DNA of 64,000 nt from Megaustenia siamemsis (GCA_032433765.1 JAVIAB010000059.1:55314103-55378102), one strand, 5' to 3'. Shown: positions 23,123 through 36,297, counted from the first letter of the stretch. The notes: generated by a model from the letters alone, not told the origin. A program made the numbers and translations.

Positions 23123-23244
23123 GTTCAATTTTAGAAAGTGACGTTCAAACTTCACAACACTAGATCACAGATTTCGAAGTCGAAAAACTGCAACACTGTC
23201 CATGCTGTGCCATCATGACCTGCGTCGACTCGGAGATCCAGTCA

Positions 23245-23805
23245 TCATCATTGGGTGCCTTCTCCGCATCGAAGGTTGGCTACCATGGAGCACCATTCCA
23301 CCCTGTCTCTTGCTTTAATGGTGCAGATTGTCATAGGTTGACTTGTCAGCTCTTTTGATGTTACTCGTCCATGTTAGTCTTGGTCAGCCTCTGTCTCTTT
23401 TACCTTGTATTTTCCCTTCCAATATTACTTTTATTAGGCTGTTGTGCCTTTTAACATGCCCACAAAATCTCATTTGTCTTGTTCTAATTGTGTTTAGTTA
23501 TTTGTTTTTATTTTTACTTGTTTTAAAACTTCATCGTTTGTTTTCTTTTCTTTCCATCCAATTCTACCTATTCTTCTATAAATCCACAGTTCAAAAGGCT
23601 TCCATGTTTCTGCACCTTACAGGAATATTAAGAAGATGTAACATTTTGCTATTATTTGTTTTAGCCCTGGTGTTATTTGTTTTAATGTTAGTAGATTTTT
23701 CATGGCATTAAAATTACTTTTTGCCATACCTATTCTTTTGTTTATTTCAGTTGTACATTTTCCATCACTGGTTATAGTGTGTCCCAGGTAGTTGTAGTCC
23801 TGGGT
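23245..23805 (-). mobile_element. LINE family 1, 5'-truncated
   Basis: The reverse strand matches the 3' 560 bp of family 1 (tail CATCATCATT, then CGAAGGTTGGCTACCATGGA and on to CCCAGGTAGTTGTAGTCCTG). Indels break the frame. Confidence 0.82.
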
Positions 23806-25437
23806 CCAGTACCTACCATAAAAAAATTAAATAAATAAATAACTCTGGATCGGTCTCAGAGTTCTCGGCTGAAACTGAACACACATTCGTCCGTGTGGCA
23901 ACCTGGACTCTACGGTAAATGGAGAAAGGAATAGAGTCACTGTTACCTGTCACGCTTCATGTAAGAGGCTGCTAAACAGAACATTTGGGAACGTCACCCG
24001 TGCAGTCGAGTAGGACGTGCACATAGTAACCTTGTCAATAAATTTTGGGAAATTATGTGACAAGTAATGGAGCGGGTATGGGAAATTCCTGACTTACATA
24101 AAAATGCTTCCATGGTTAGAATAGAAAGCACCTTCAGTTTATCGCCAGGCCAGGACGATAACCATTAAGTTACTGATGCTCTCTCTCTCTCTCTCTGTCT
24201 CTCTCTGTCTTTGGGACTGTCAATTACTAAAAACGAAACATTAATTAGTTGAAGTGGTAGGCTGCAGTAATCAATTCTCATAATAATCAAGTTTTAGTTC
24301 CTGAAGGGAAGAGATCTTCGCTTTACAAGACCGTTTCCTCTGTTTTTTTTTCTTCTAATGCCACATGCTCACTCGGAAATTCTCAATGAATTCTAGAAGA
24401 CGGAAGTTATAATGCAAGACACCAGAAGGAAATTCATCCGTTCTTGCTTGTACAAGCTCGCAGACGGCATCACCTTGTCACTAAAGATGTCACAGGAGCA
24501 ACGATTCATTTTCTGTTTCTTAAGTTGAAGGATACTATCACGTGACCGCCATATGCTAAGGGTACTATCCGGTTCCGGTCTCGTCAATTCTCATTCACTT
24601 TTGCAACTTGCCGCCATGTTGAGAGTAACAATTGGCACGTGACTTCTCCAAGTAGCTGCAGTAAAGAATCCAGAAAAGCGGTTTGAACAAAAGGCGTGGA
24701 CGTTTTTCCGTGATTTCTATTTTTATCACTTTCGTTTTTCCTTTTTTACCTGCTTGGGCCGCATGCAACAGAGTTTCTCTATTTATTGTCTCCAATTAAG
24801 CATGAAGAAAAAGTGCTAATTTCTTTAAGAAAGGGGTAGTCAGGTCTAGAACGACTTGAGCAGAATTTCCAAGGGGAAAAAAAAACGCAGACTCGAAAAA
24901 TAGAGTAATTTTAATCTCTCAAGTGGAAATTATTTAATCTGATTGCCTTTTGTCGCACCAGTTACCTAGCAGTCTGCGCATGCGTGGGGCGACTCACCTG
25001 AAAGGTGCGAACGTGAGTGGAACAATCGAAGAGCTCATTAGTAATAAATTGGCATCCGTGTGCGCGGATGCACGATTCTAGCGATTTATCTTCCTTTGAC
25101 GGCTCTTCTCAAACGCGTTTGATTGGTCAATAAAGTACCTGTCCGCCACGCCTGCCACCCAATCAAAGTCACGGTTATAACTTACGAGTTTTGAATTAAA
25201 TAATGGATTAGGAGACTGGGTTTGGATTACGCAATGGCTTGTTGTGTCGTTAGAGAGCATCTGTCATGACAGGAGTGAGAGTAGCATAGTTTGTGGAGGA
25301 AGCAAATTTTAAACATCATGTAATCAAGATTCTAGAAAGACGAGTACAAATTGATCATCATTTGTAGATTGAATGCCGCTATAGAAGTCAGAGGAGGTAA
25401 TAACATAGTGAAAGAGCATTTATAATTTATAAAAAAA
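23806..25437. other. Unassigned, largely single-copy DNA
   Basis: The largest stretch without repeats in the first half. It holds a short CT tract at 24180-24210 and no recognised coding exon. At 24975-25007 a TGCGCATGCGTG run resembles an NRF1 site and is followed by the palindrome CACCTGAAAGGTG (24995-25007), an E2-box-like element. These could be regulatory but may be chance. Confidence 0.4.
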
Positions 25438-25680
25438 AAAAGTAAAGAGCCCCCGACACGCCAAGTGGCGTATAGGGAATATGGCGTTAGTGACCATAAT
25501 TTGAACAGACCTTCGGCACATGATTTTTGGGGGTTGGTGTTACGCCCGTGCCGCTTTACTTTGCCAGAAAAAAAATCCGGTACCCATTTACGGCTGGGTG
25601 AACCCAGAAGCCGTCGATCGATCAGGATCGAACGTGATCACTTGTCCTTTGTAGTCCAGTTCACTAACCACTGAGCTATC
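25438..25680 (-). mobile_element. SINE family A
   Basis: The reverse strand gives GATAGCTCAGTGGTTAGTGA with a GACTACAAAGGACAAG middle and the usual body, ending in TACTTT-type sequence on the left with a poly-A run at 25431-25441. The first few bases of the head are lost and box B is mutated. Confidence 0.87.
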
Positions 25681-26459
25681 GATAATTGCAAATATTCTGG
25701 CTTAAAACGAGCTATTCAGATGAAAAAAAACGATAATACAAATAATTATGTCTCTAAAAAAACACGGCGAAAGTTATGTTTTGTTGCTTAATAAGATGAT
25801 GTCTTTATCATTAAAACAACCAGAACTGACATAAGGGGGCATTACCGTGAGGGGCTAGCAACGGTCTCGTTACTTATCATCACCATGCTGCTATGAGTCC
25901 GTATCAGATGTTTACTGTTATATAGCGTTTTTAAACGCTGTCTTTAATGGACTCAAAGCTGTTTACGACCTTACTCCACCCTCCAACTAGACTCCTGGTA
26001 ACGTGACAGATTATACCGGCTAGAGGTTGAGATGAACTGAGTCTCTGCAGAAAAGGGGTACTTTAGTATAGTTCAACAACTCCAATGTTGTTTCAATCAG
26101 CTTTGTTTCGCTGTAACAATATTGAAGACAAAAAAAGAAGATATAAATAATGTACAATAACAACAAATATTATATACACAACATGTTACATATAATAAAT
26201 GAAAAAGGCTATCTGAGGCGGCGTGCTGGTTTTTTTTGTTTGTTTGTTTGAAGTCTCTGATGACCAACTTGGAACATTCATTTCTATATAAACATATTGT
26301 GATTATGTTCCAATCCCAGAACAGTGAGCGCTGAACGTAAAGTATGCTCCGCACATGTCTGTCGTTACAAACATAAGAGGAGTGTGGTACAATAGGGGTT
26401 CAATTAGATTTGTTGAAGAGATTTACAGAAGGAAACAGAGCTGCAGACAGCTGTCTTTT
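25681..26459. other. Unassigned sequence
   Basis: About 780 bp. No gene, RNA or tandem repeat recognised. Confidence 0.5.
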
Positions 26460-26745
26460 TTTTTTTTTCGTTTGCCAGCTGTTATTTTTGACGAAGTCCC
26501 TAGAGACTAGGAACTGAATTTTGCATGTTAATCCATTTTTCCCTGGCAGCTGTGTGCACAGGGGTCCCTCCCTGCACAGGCAGATAACTCCGACTTCGGA
26601 GGTACTCATATTTTTTCCGTCGATGAGTAATTAACGTTTCAAGCCGGGTCTCGTTGCTGAGACAAGGGGTGGTTGTCACAGAGAGAAATCATAAATAAAA
26701 ATCCCAACCAACCGGGATTTGAACCCACAACATCTCTGTCTCGAG
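26460..26745 (-). mobile_element. SINE family B, near full length
   Basis: The reverse strand matches 8900-9205 from the box B-like GGTTCAAATCCCGG (26708-26721) to CTTCGTCAAAAATAACAGCT and an A tail (26458-26469 as T on the plus strand). Confidence 0.82.
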
Positions 26746-27029
26746 ACAAGAATACAAACAGTCCGTGGAAATTCATAAAAGATGATATTCTAAGCTCAGC
26801 GCTGCCGCTAGTTCAGCCTCTAATAGAAGAGACGCAGATTAAAGGTTTTTAAATCTTGGCTGAGAGTCTACCGAGGGCAAGTTGTAGCGAGGGCTTTCGA
26901 TCAAACGGATTATAGGTTCGTCCAACTTTAAACGAACACATAATTTTTCTAGGAAAGAAGGACGGCGCTGACCACATTTGCCCAAACACGTGTCAATCTT
27001 GAAATAAAAAAATAGACAGCACACTACCC
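26746..27029 (+). other. Possible SINE C-like remnant
   Basis: TTTCTAGGAAAGAAGGACGG followed by CGCTGACCACATTTGCCCAA (26945-26985) resembles the 3' part of the tRNA-derived element at 39075-39262. Ends are undefined. Confidence 0.3.
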
Positions 27030-28373
27030 ATGCACAATGGGGCTCTAGAAAATGCCATCATATTTCTTTGTGGTAAAATTGATAAAAGCTATTTCAGAAC
27101 AATAAGCCTAATGAGCCAGGTAACACAAATTTTACTAAAAGTTATACAGGGAAGGATTCAGAATAAAATCAATACTGAATTAGATGAGCAACAATTTGGA
27201 TTCAGGAATAACGGTGGGACAAAAGAAGCCATATTTAGCATGAGAACATTGATTGAAAAGTACACAGAAGTAAACAAACCAATATATGCCTGCTTTATAG
27301 ACTACACCAAAGCTTTCGATAGAATACACCAGAACCAACTTATAGACTGCCTAAAGGATATAAATCTAGACGACGCAGACATACGACTAATATGTAATTT
27401 GTACTGGGAGCAAACAGCAATAATAAGATGTAACAAGGAGAACTCTACACCCATGGACATAAAAAGAGGAGTAAGACAAGGATGCATCCTATCACCAAGC
27501 TTGTTCAATCTATACACTGAGCAAATCTTTAAAAACATCATAGAGATGCCAGGCCTAAACATTAATGGAAAGATAATCAATAACCTGAGATATGCTGATG
27601 ATACTGTTCTACTAGCAGAAAATCCTAAAAACCTACAACAATTGCTTAATGTAATAAACATAACAAGCAAAAAATATGGACTAGAAATAAATATAAAAAA
27701 GACTAAAACTATGATCACAAACAAAGAAAATTCTCAAGACCTACAATTAAATATCACAGTTGAAGGAACACATCTGGAGACAGTCCAGAGCTACAACTAC
27801 CTGGGACATACTATAACCAATGATGGAAAATGTAAAATTGAAATAAACAAAAGAATAGGTATGGCAAAAAGTAATTTTAATGCCATGAAAAATATACTAA
27901 CAACAAAACAAATATCAACAGGGCTGAAACTAAGAATGGCAAAATGTTACATCTTCTCAATATTCCTGTATGGTGCAGAAACATGGACATTAGACAAGAA
28001 AACAGAACAGAAAATTGAAGCCTTTCAAACGTGGATTTATAGAAGAATATGTAGAATTGGATGGAAATAGAAGATAACAAACGATGAAGTTTTAAAACAA
28101 CTAAAAATAAAAAGAGAACTACTAAATACAATTAAAACAAGACAAATGAAAAAATTTTTGGGGCATGTTAAAAGACACAACAGCCTACTAAAATTAATAT
28201 TGGCAGGGAAAATACAAGGTAACAGAGGCAGAGGCAGACCAAGACTAACATGGACGAGTAACATCAAAAGATGGACAAGTCAACCTATGACAGCCTGCAC
28301 CATCAAAGCAAGAAACAGAGTAGAATGGCGATCCATGGTAGCCAACCTTCGTTGCGGAGAAGGCACTCAATGA
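27030..28373 (+). pseudogene. LINE reverse transcriptase, one nonsense codon
   Basis: A single frame of about 448 codons is interrupted once, by TAG at about 28068-28070. Reverse-transcriptase blocks appear in order: SYFRTISLMS (block 1), QQFGFRNNGGT (block 2), CFIDYTKAFD (block A, catalytic Asp), RGVRQGCILSPSLFNLY (block B), LRYADDTVLLAE (block C, catalytic Asp pair), INIKKTKTM (block D) and SYNYLGHT (block E). The C-terminal region follows, with FLYGAETWTLDKK, HVKRH, GRGRPRLTW and WRSMVANLRCGEGT. The layout fits RTE/BovB-type proteins. In life such a protein nicks DNA and copies its own RNA at the nick. This copy lacks the endonuclease and carries a stop, so it is not autonomous. The catalytic residues are intact, implying recent insertion. 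Confidence 0.9.
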
Positions 28374-28380
28374 TGATGAT
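27045..28380 (+). mobile_element. RTE-like LINE family 1, longest copy
   Basis: This is the best-preserved retrotransposon copy in the window. It is 5'-truncated within the reverse transcriptase, so the endonuclease is missing, and it ends in AATGATGATGAT after a very short 3' UTR. Shorter or rearranged copies lie at 425-1715, 17312-17597, 18239-18940, 23245-23805, 40206-40897, 41101-41735 and 61683-62052. Confidence 0.92.
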
Positions 28381-28399
28381 TTCAGAGCAGCTAGTGCTG

Positions 28400-28840
28400 T
28401 TCAGGAAAATTAAAACAACCGAGTGCCTTTATCTTTCAGATTGCAACTTATGGTTGCGAATCACGGACATTCTTGCAAACAACAATGAAGAACAATTGTT
28501 TTTGGAATCAAATTGCTGCAGAAGAATCTTTACGATACCTTGAATAATGAAAAAGAGCAATGAAGACAGAAAAGAATTTAAACATCGAAAAGAACTGCCG
28601 TTTAAGCTCTATTCTACAGAAGAAATTAAAATACAATGGACAGGTCAAAAGACACAGTGGGCTGGAGAGAACAATAATGGAAGACATGGTTTGTGGGTGA
28701 CGAAACGGGCAAAAAAGAAAGTGGTTTGAAGAAATCAACATGGCTTTAAACATGACAAGAGAAGAAGTGGGAGCTCTGGCTAGAGACAACCATTCATTCA
28801 AACGGGGTGTGATGAGTGCAATGTACTGCAAAAAAACCCC
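28400..28840 (+). mobile_element. LINE family 6, C-terminal remnant
   Basis: The plus strand, over two or three frames, encodes CRRIFTIP, GQVKRHSGLERTIMEDMV and EEVGALARDN. In many animal LINE proteins an H.GLE.TIMEG.V..KR segment followed by LA.DR near the C-terminus is familiar. Stops and frameshifts are present. It begins 20 bp after the family 1 tail. Confidence 0.65.
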
Positions 28841-28854
28841 CCAAAAACATTGAA

Positions 28855-28894
28855 TTATTGAGTTATTAAGTTATTGAGTTATTGAGTTATTTGC
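28855..28894. repeat. 8-bp repeat, five units
   Basis: Five units of TTATTGAG with one A variant and a diverged last unit. Confidence 0.85.
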
Positions 28895-29152
28895 AGGTCA
28901 TCATCATTGCACTCCAAACATGACCATGGTTGCTCAGATCCCCTCCTCAACAAGTCCCGCAGTGTCCAGCGACTGACGACTCCAGTTCTGTGTTGGTTGA
29001 TAAGTCTTCTTACACGCCCACTAAGTTTCTCGTTTCTGATTGTGCCTATCTTAACTCACATCTCTTTCATCCGAAAATCAATGTTTGAAACAAACAAACA
29101 AACATGCAACTCGATAAATCACAAAGTTAATGAAAGTCATCCTGTAATTCCG

Positions 29153-29269
29153 TATGTCTCTCTTGTATGTCTCTCTTGTATGTCTCTCTTGTATGTCTCT
29201 CTTGTATGTCTCTCTTGTATGTCTCTCTTGTATGTCTCTCTTGTATGTCTCTCTTGTATGTCTCTCTTG
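29153..29269. repeat. 13-bp repeat, nine units
   Basis: Nine copies of TATGTCTCTCTTG, 117 bp, with no differences seen. Confidence 0.95.
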
Positions 29270-29384
29270 GACTAAACTAATTTCACCATAAAAAACGGAC
29301 ATTTTCAAGAAATGCGTTGCCGCCTACCGAAACAACCACTCGATGTATTTGAATTTTGTGGCTCGCAACGACACAGTACAAGTC

Positions 29385-29525
29385 AAAAATGACAAATAAT
29401 CAACAACATAAAAAAAAAACAATGAACAATATATTGACCGAGACAGGATTGAACCCGTACTCCTTGGTACAGGGCCTTGCCACGAGAAGCCAAACTCTAG
29501 GAAACACGGCCAACTCAGCTAACTA
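29385..29525 (-). mobile_element. SINE family D
   Basis: The reverse strand shows AGCTGAGTTGGCCGTGTTTC, GGCAAGGCCCTGTACCAAGG and box B GGGTTCAATCC. The left edge carries ACAAATAATCAACAACATAA, the family tail in reverse. Confidence 0.72.
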
Positions 29526-29924
29526 AAAAATTAGCCATCATTGGCGTTGTCCTTCATGCAGGTGTTCTGATGACTATAGCATAGGGCTGTGATCACAGCT
29601 CGGAAATACATTGTGTATCTGTATTTTTCCTATTAAGACAAGTATCTCCCGGATAGGACAGGGCTGAATACTTGCGTTGTAGACAAACATTTAGGACGAA
29701 ACAGCACGAATAGTAGTTTCCTGTGGTTTAGACTGGAGACAAATAATTTTAATATTATATTATTTGTCTCTACTACAGGTCAAGGTGTCTGGCATCATAA
29801 ACATCGCTCTCTGCCTCGTGTGCACATTTAGAAATCTGTCCTTGAATGATGCATTTTTCCATCCCCCGACCTGAAGATCTTGTCACATGACCAACAATCC
29901 CAGCATACTTTTCTTCTTTTAGTA
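29526..29924. other. Unassigned sequence
   Basis: About 400 bp. One AT-rich inverted patch, AAATAATTTTAATATTATAT, lies near 29740. No gene is seen. Confidence 0.5.
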
Positions 29925-30553
29925 AGAATGTGATCTATTGAATCAATGTCTGAATTAAGAATGTGATCTCCTGAATCAATGTCTGAATTAAGAATGTAAT
30001 CTCCTGAATCAATGTCTGAATTAAGAATGCGATCTCCTGAATCAATGTTTGAATTAAGAATGTGATCTCCTGAATCAATGTCTGAATTAATAATGTGATT
30101 TACTGAATCAATGTCTGAATTAATAATGTGATTTACTGAATCAATGTTTTAATTAAGAATGTGTTCTCCTGAATCAATGTCTGAATACAGAATGTGATCT
30201 ACTGAATCAATATCTGAATTAAGAATGTGATCTTATGAATCAATATCTGAATTAAGAATGTGATCTTATGAATCAATATCTGAATACAGAATGTGATCTA
30301 CTGAATCAATGTCTGAATTAAGAATGTGATCTTATGAATCAATATCTGAATTAAGAATGTGATCTTATGAATCAATATCTGAATACAGAATGTGATCTAC
30401 TGAATCAATATCTGAATACAGAATGTGATCTACTGAATCAATATCTGAATTTAAAATGTGATCTACTGAATCAATGTCTGAATTAAGAGTGTGATCTACT
30501 GAATCAATGTCTGAATTAAGAGTGTGATCTACTGAATCAATGTCTGAATCTCT
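29925..30553. repeat. 33-bp minisatellite
   Basis: About 19 units with AAGAATGTGATCTACTGAAT, then CAATGTCTGAATT. Variants such as TTATGAATC and GAATACAG recur in blocks of two or three units near 30230-30420, showing multi-unit duplication. Confidence 0.95.
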
Positions 30554-30635
30554 GTGGAGCATAACACGAGGACGCATTAGTATGATCAAGGAGCGATGTC
30601 ATAAGTTAAAGAAAAACAAAAGAATGTTTTTAAGA

Positions 30636-30815
30636 AGAGATTTTTTTTTCCATTCGCCAGCTTTCACCTCTGACGACGTCCCTAGAGACTAGAAACTGAA
30701 TTTTGCGCGTTAATCAATTTTTCACTGGCAGCTGTATGCACAGGGGTCCCTTGCCGCATAAGCAGATAACTCCGTACTCATATTTTTTCCATTGATAAAT
30801 AAGTGACGGTTCAAG
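30636..30815 (-). mobile_element. SINE family B, partial
   Basis: The reverse of the 3' two thirds of family B (CCAGCTTTCACCTCTGACGA to CATTGATAAATAAGTGACGG). The tRNA-like head is missing, and a LINE family 5 3' end follows directly. Confidence 0.75.
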
Positions 30816-30825
30816 CTTATATCTA

Positions 30826-30960
30826 TTGACCTTTCGAGCCGTAGCCGGCCCATAGGTCATAGATACAGATACATTTTTTCTTATCTAAATTTTTATTCTA
30901 GCAGTTTTCAAACTTTGTAAAGATCTTTTATCAAATCTCGCCACTTGTCTCTGTTCAGGC
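30826..30960 (-). mobile_element. LINE family 5, 3' UTR fragment
   Basis: TTGACCTTTCGAGCCGTAGC followed by CGGCCCAT and a later TTCTAGCAGTTTTCAA match 52474-52603. In reverse it is the end of a LINE whose tail is GATA-like; here the tail is only TATATCTA. Confidence 0.72.
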
Positions 30961-31009
30961 CTCGCTCCTGCAGACCAGGAATTACCTACTGAAAGAAGTT
31001 CAAATCCAA

Positions 31010-31345
31010 ACCCATGGGGGACTGGTTCGTCTCGAGGCAAGACGCCGGCCTCTAGACAGAGAGGTTGTTGGTTCAAATCCCGATTGCACCGGTCAGGATT
31101 TTTATTTATGATTTCTCTCTGCGGCAACCACCCCTGGTCTCAGAGGCGAGGCTGGTTTGAAACATCAATTACTCATAGACGGAAAAAATATGAGCACCTC
31201 CTAAGTCTGAGTTATCTGCTTGTGCTGCGAGGAACTCTGTGCACACGGCTGCCAGGGAAAAATGTATTAACACGCAAAATTCACTTCCTAGTCTCTAGGG
31301 ACTTCGTCAGAGGTAAAAAGCTGGCGAACGAAAAAAAAAAAAAAA
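31010..31345 (+). mobile_element. SINE family B, full length
   Basis: The longest head of the family: GACTGGTTCGTCTCGAGGCA, then a box B-like GGTTCAAATCCCG, the body and an A-rich tail at 31330-31345. A short CCAAACC match on both sides is too weak to call a target-site duplication. Confidence 0.82.
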
Positions 31346-31552
31346 ACCCAAACCTTGCAACAGTAAAACCCAAGACGATTAATACAATGCAAGACTATTT
31401 TAATAAAAATTGGAATTAGAGCAGAATTATGCAGAGCCGCAGCATAGATGGCGTTGAGTGTATGAAGAGGATAAACATTATGTTTACTGAAGGCGTGGTT
31501 GATGCTTTGGGGTTCGAAGACTAAACTTGTCATGTCAGTCTCACGTCTCACA

Positions 31553-32260
31553 GTAGAGTAGTGTGCCGAGAGTAGTTGTGGAGTAGTGTGCCGAGAGTAG
31601 CTGTAGAGTAGTGTGCCGAGAGTAGCTGTAGAGTAGTGTGCCGAGAGTAGTTGCAGAGTAGTGTGCCGAGAGTAGCTGTAGAGTAGTGTGCCGAGAGTAG
31701 CTGTAGAGTAGTGTGCCGAGAGTAGTTGTAGAGTGATGTGCCGAGAGTAGTTGTAGAGTAGTGTGCCGAGAGTAGTTGTAGAGTAGTGTGCCGAGAGTAG
31801 TTGCAGAGTAGTGTGCCGAGAGTAGCTGTAGAGTAGTGTGCCGAGAGTAGCTGTAGAGTAGTGTGCCGAGAGTAGTTGCAGAGTAGTGTGCCGAGAGTAG
31901 CTGTAGAGTAGTGTGCCGAGAGTAGCTGTAGAGTAGTGTGCCGAGAGTAGTTGTAGAGTGGTGTGCCGAGAGTAGTTGTAGAGTAGTGTGCCGAGAGTAG
32001 CTGTAGAGTAGTGTGCCGAGAGTAGTTGTAGAGTAGTGTGCCGAGAGTAGTTGTGGAGTAGTGTGCCGAGAGTAGTTGTAGAGTAGTGTGCCGAGAGTAG
32101 TTGTGGAGTAGTGTGCCGAGAGTAGCTGTAGAGTAGTGTGCCGAGAGTAGTTGTAGAGTAGTGTGCCGAGAGTAGTTGTGGAGTAGTGTGCCGAGAGTAG
32201 TTGTGGAGTAGTGTGCCGAGAGTAGTTGTGGAGTAGTGTGCCGGGAGTAGTTGTAGAGTA
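31553..32260. repeat. 25-bp minisatellite
   Basis: About 28 units of TAGTGTGCCGAGAGTAGTTG plus TAGAG. Variants (CTG, TTGC, TGGAG, GATGTG/GGTGTG) are spaced in ways that suggest a nine-unit (225-bp) block duplication, for example 31726 and 31951. The 276- and 268-codon minus-strand frames are repeat artefacts. Confidence 0.96.
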
Positions 32261-32606
32261 GATGAATCGAAGATGGAATTCTATACGGTTCTCTAATACA
32301 TGCCGTGATGAAATCGGATGTGTTGAGTTGGTAGACGCCAATAAACCAAAACACAACTCAACTACGCCCACTTAGCGCCCCTTTAAGGACGTTTGTCGAA
32401 GAGAACTATCCATTCTTGTAGTAATCACCGTGTGAGAACCAGAAGCAGATAAAAGACTTATCTATGAAATTATCGGTTTCCAGAAGTATTCTCTTCAATC
32501 AAAATATGTGAGGTCTTCAGAATAGTACTATCGGAAGCGGATGACACAGGGTTTTTAAGAGTCAAGAAAACATTTTAAGCGAAATTTTAGCTGCTTAAAA
32601 TCTAAA
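32261..32606. other. Unassigned spacer between two arrays
   Basis: About 345 bp, no feature recognised. Confidence 0.5.
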
Positions 32607-33352
32607 ATAGAGGTCTATATAATGGTGACAAAAGAGAACTCAGTAAAAAAGAGGTCTATATAATGCTGACAAAAGAGAACTCAGTAAAAAAGAGGTCTAT
32701 ATAATGCTGACAAAAGAGAACTCAGTAAAAAAGGGGTCTATATAATGCTGACAAAAGAGAACTTAGTAAAAAAGAGATCTATATAATGCTGACAAAAGAG
32801 AACTCAGTAAAAAAGGGGTCTATATAATGTTGACAAAAGAGAACTCAGTAAAAAAGAGGTCTATATAATGCTGACAAAAGAGAACTCAGTAAAAAAGGGG
32901 TCTATATGATGCTGACAAAAGAGAACTCAGTAAAAAAGAGGTCTATATAATGCTGACAAAAGAGAACTCAGTAAAAAAAAGAGGTCTATATAATGTTGAC
33001 AAAAGAGAACTCAGTAAAAAAGGGGTCTATATAATGCTGACAAAAGAGAACTCAGTAAAAAAAAAGAGGTCTATATAATGCTGACAAAAGAGAACTCAGT
33101 AAAAAAGAGGTCTATATAATGCTGAAAAGAGAACTCAGTAAAAAAAAAGAGGTATATATAATGTTGACAAAAGAGAACTCAGTAAAAAAGGGGTCTATAT
33201 AATGCTGAAAAGAGAACTCAGTAAAAAAGGGGTCTATATAATGCTGAAAAGAGAACTCAGTAAAAAAAAGAGGTCTATATAATGTTGACAAAAGAGAACT
33301 CAGTAAAAAAGGGGTCTATATAATGCTGACAAAAGAGAACTCAGTAAAAAAA
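32607..33352. repeat. 41-bp minisatellite with variable A tract
   Basis: About 18 units with GGTCTATATAATGCTGACAA followed by AAGAGAACTCAGT and an A-run of variable length that changes the unit from 38 to 44 bp. Each unit contains TATATAATG. It is unrelated to the 41-bp array at 21097. Confidence 0.96.
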
Positions 33353-35134
<1,782 letters not shown>

Positions 35135-35478
35135 CCATCAGCACGTACTATGCCTGCTGGCGTAGGTGATCATGTCTCTCCACAAATTTCATTCTTGATA
35201 GCTGTTTATTATTTTTGTTGTTGACCTTCTGCCAAGCAATTCAGTTAAGCTGACTGGTATCTTTTTTCTTTGCTTCACTTTATCTCTTTGTCCCACAACT
35301 TTTCCCAGTTGTTACAATATATTCTGTTCCCTTCCCATAAAATGATGATTGTTTCTTCCTAATATTGGAAATTAGCTCTCTTTACTTTGACCTTATTTAG
35401 GATGCTTTCATTACTCTTCGTAGTTATCCATTGTATTCTAAACATTCTTCTGTAAAACCACATTTTTATAGTTTCCAG
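35135..35478 (-). mobile_element. LINE family 3, left arm of an inverted pair
   Basis: The reverse strand ends with CACCTACGCCAGCAGGCATA and contains TTGCTTGGCAGAAGGTCAAC and TGTGGTTTTACAGAAGAATG. It lies head to head with a second copy at 35485-35925. Confidence 0.8.
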
Positions 35479-35484
35479 AAAAAG

Positions 35485-35925
35485 AGTTCTGAAATATTAT
35501 GTAGAACCAGTCTTAACATATGGGTGTGAATGGACATCCATTGTACAACAAGCAAGAAGTTCACTGGAGGCTGTAGAAATATGGTTTTACAGAAGAATGT
35601 TGTGAATACAATACACAGTTAAGAAGAGTAATGAAAACGTTCTGAAGTAGACCAAAGAAAAAATAGACTCCCAATATTAGTAAGAACCAAGCATCATTTT
35701 ATGCCATGCAATGAGAAGAGAACAGCTAGGATATATTGTGACAACTGGGAAAATTAAGGGATGAAGAGATAGAGGGAAGCAAAGAGAAAAGATACTAGAC
35801 AGCTTAAGAGAATGGCTTGGCAGAAGGTCAACAACAGAAATGATAAATAGCCGTCGAGATCGAAAGTTGTGGAGCGACAAGATCACATACGGCAGCAGGC
35901 CTGGTACTTGATAATGATGATGACT
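35485..35925 (+). mobile_element. LINE family 3, right arm of an inverted pair
   Basis: It encodes pieces of a reverse-transcriptase C-terminus (LTYGCEWTS, SLEAVEIWFYRRML) with frame breaks and ends in GGCCTGGTACTTGATAATGA plus TGATGAC. The part from about 35565 is complementary to the left arm over some 340 bp, leaving a loop of about 90 bp. Confidence 0.82.
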
Positions 35926-36049
35926 AAATATCGTTATCTCTTTGCTTGCTTTTTATGTGTTTGATTTCTTTTTCGTTTCCCACTTTTTGAGCTTGGATGA
36001 AAGCTGTTACTGTGAGCTTGGTCTTTGAAAGAACCACAACAAGTGAACA

Positions 36050-36297
36050 GGGAGCCGCGATAGCTCAGTGGTTAGCCTGATTACAAAGGACAAGGGATAT
36101 CGTTTGATCCCAACCGACGGCTTCCGGGTTCACCCAGCCTTAAATGGGTACCGGATTTTTTTTCTGGGAAAGTAAAGCAGCACGGGCGTAATACAGACCG
36201 CATTACCTAAAAAATCATGTGCTGAAGGTCTGTAAAATTTATGGTCACTAACACCATATTCCCTATACGCCACTTGGCGTGACAGGGGCACTTTACT
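36050..36297 (+). mobile_element. SINE family A, full length
   Basis: GGGAGCCGCGATAGCTCAGT head, box B GTTTGATCCC and the normal body and end. AACAAGTGAAC on the left and ACCAAGTGGAC on the right may be an eroded duplication. Confidence 0.87.

Noticed and set aside
27030..28373. Host gene for a reverse transcriptase or a retron
   Set aside because: It is one of at least eight copies or fragments of a LINE with a TGA tail, it is 5'-truncated and it has an internal stop.
31541..32371. 276- and 268-codon open frames (HYSTTTLGTLL-like repeats)
   Set aside because: They are translations of the 25-bp minisatellite, open in more than one frame at once, with no sign of coding constraint.
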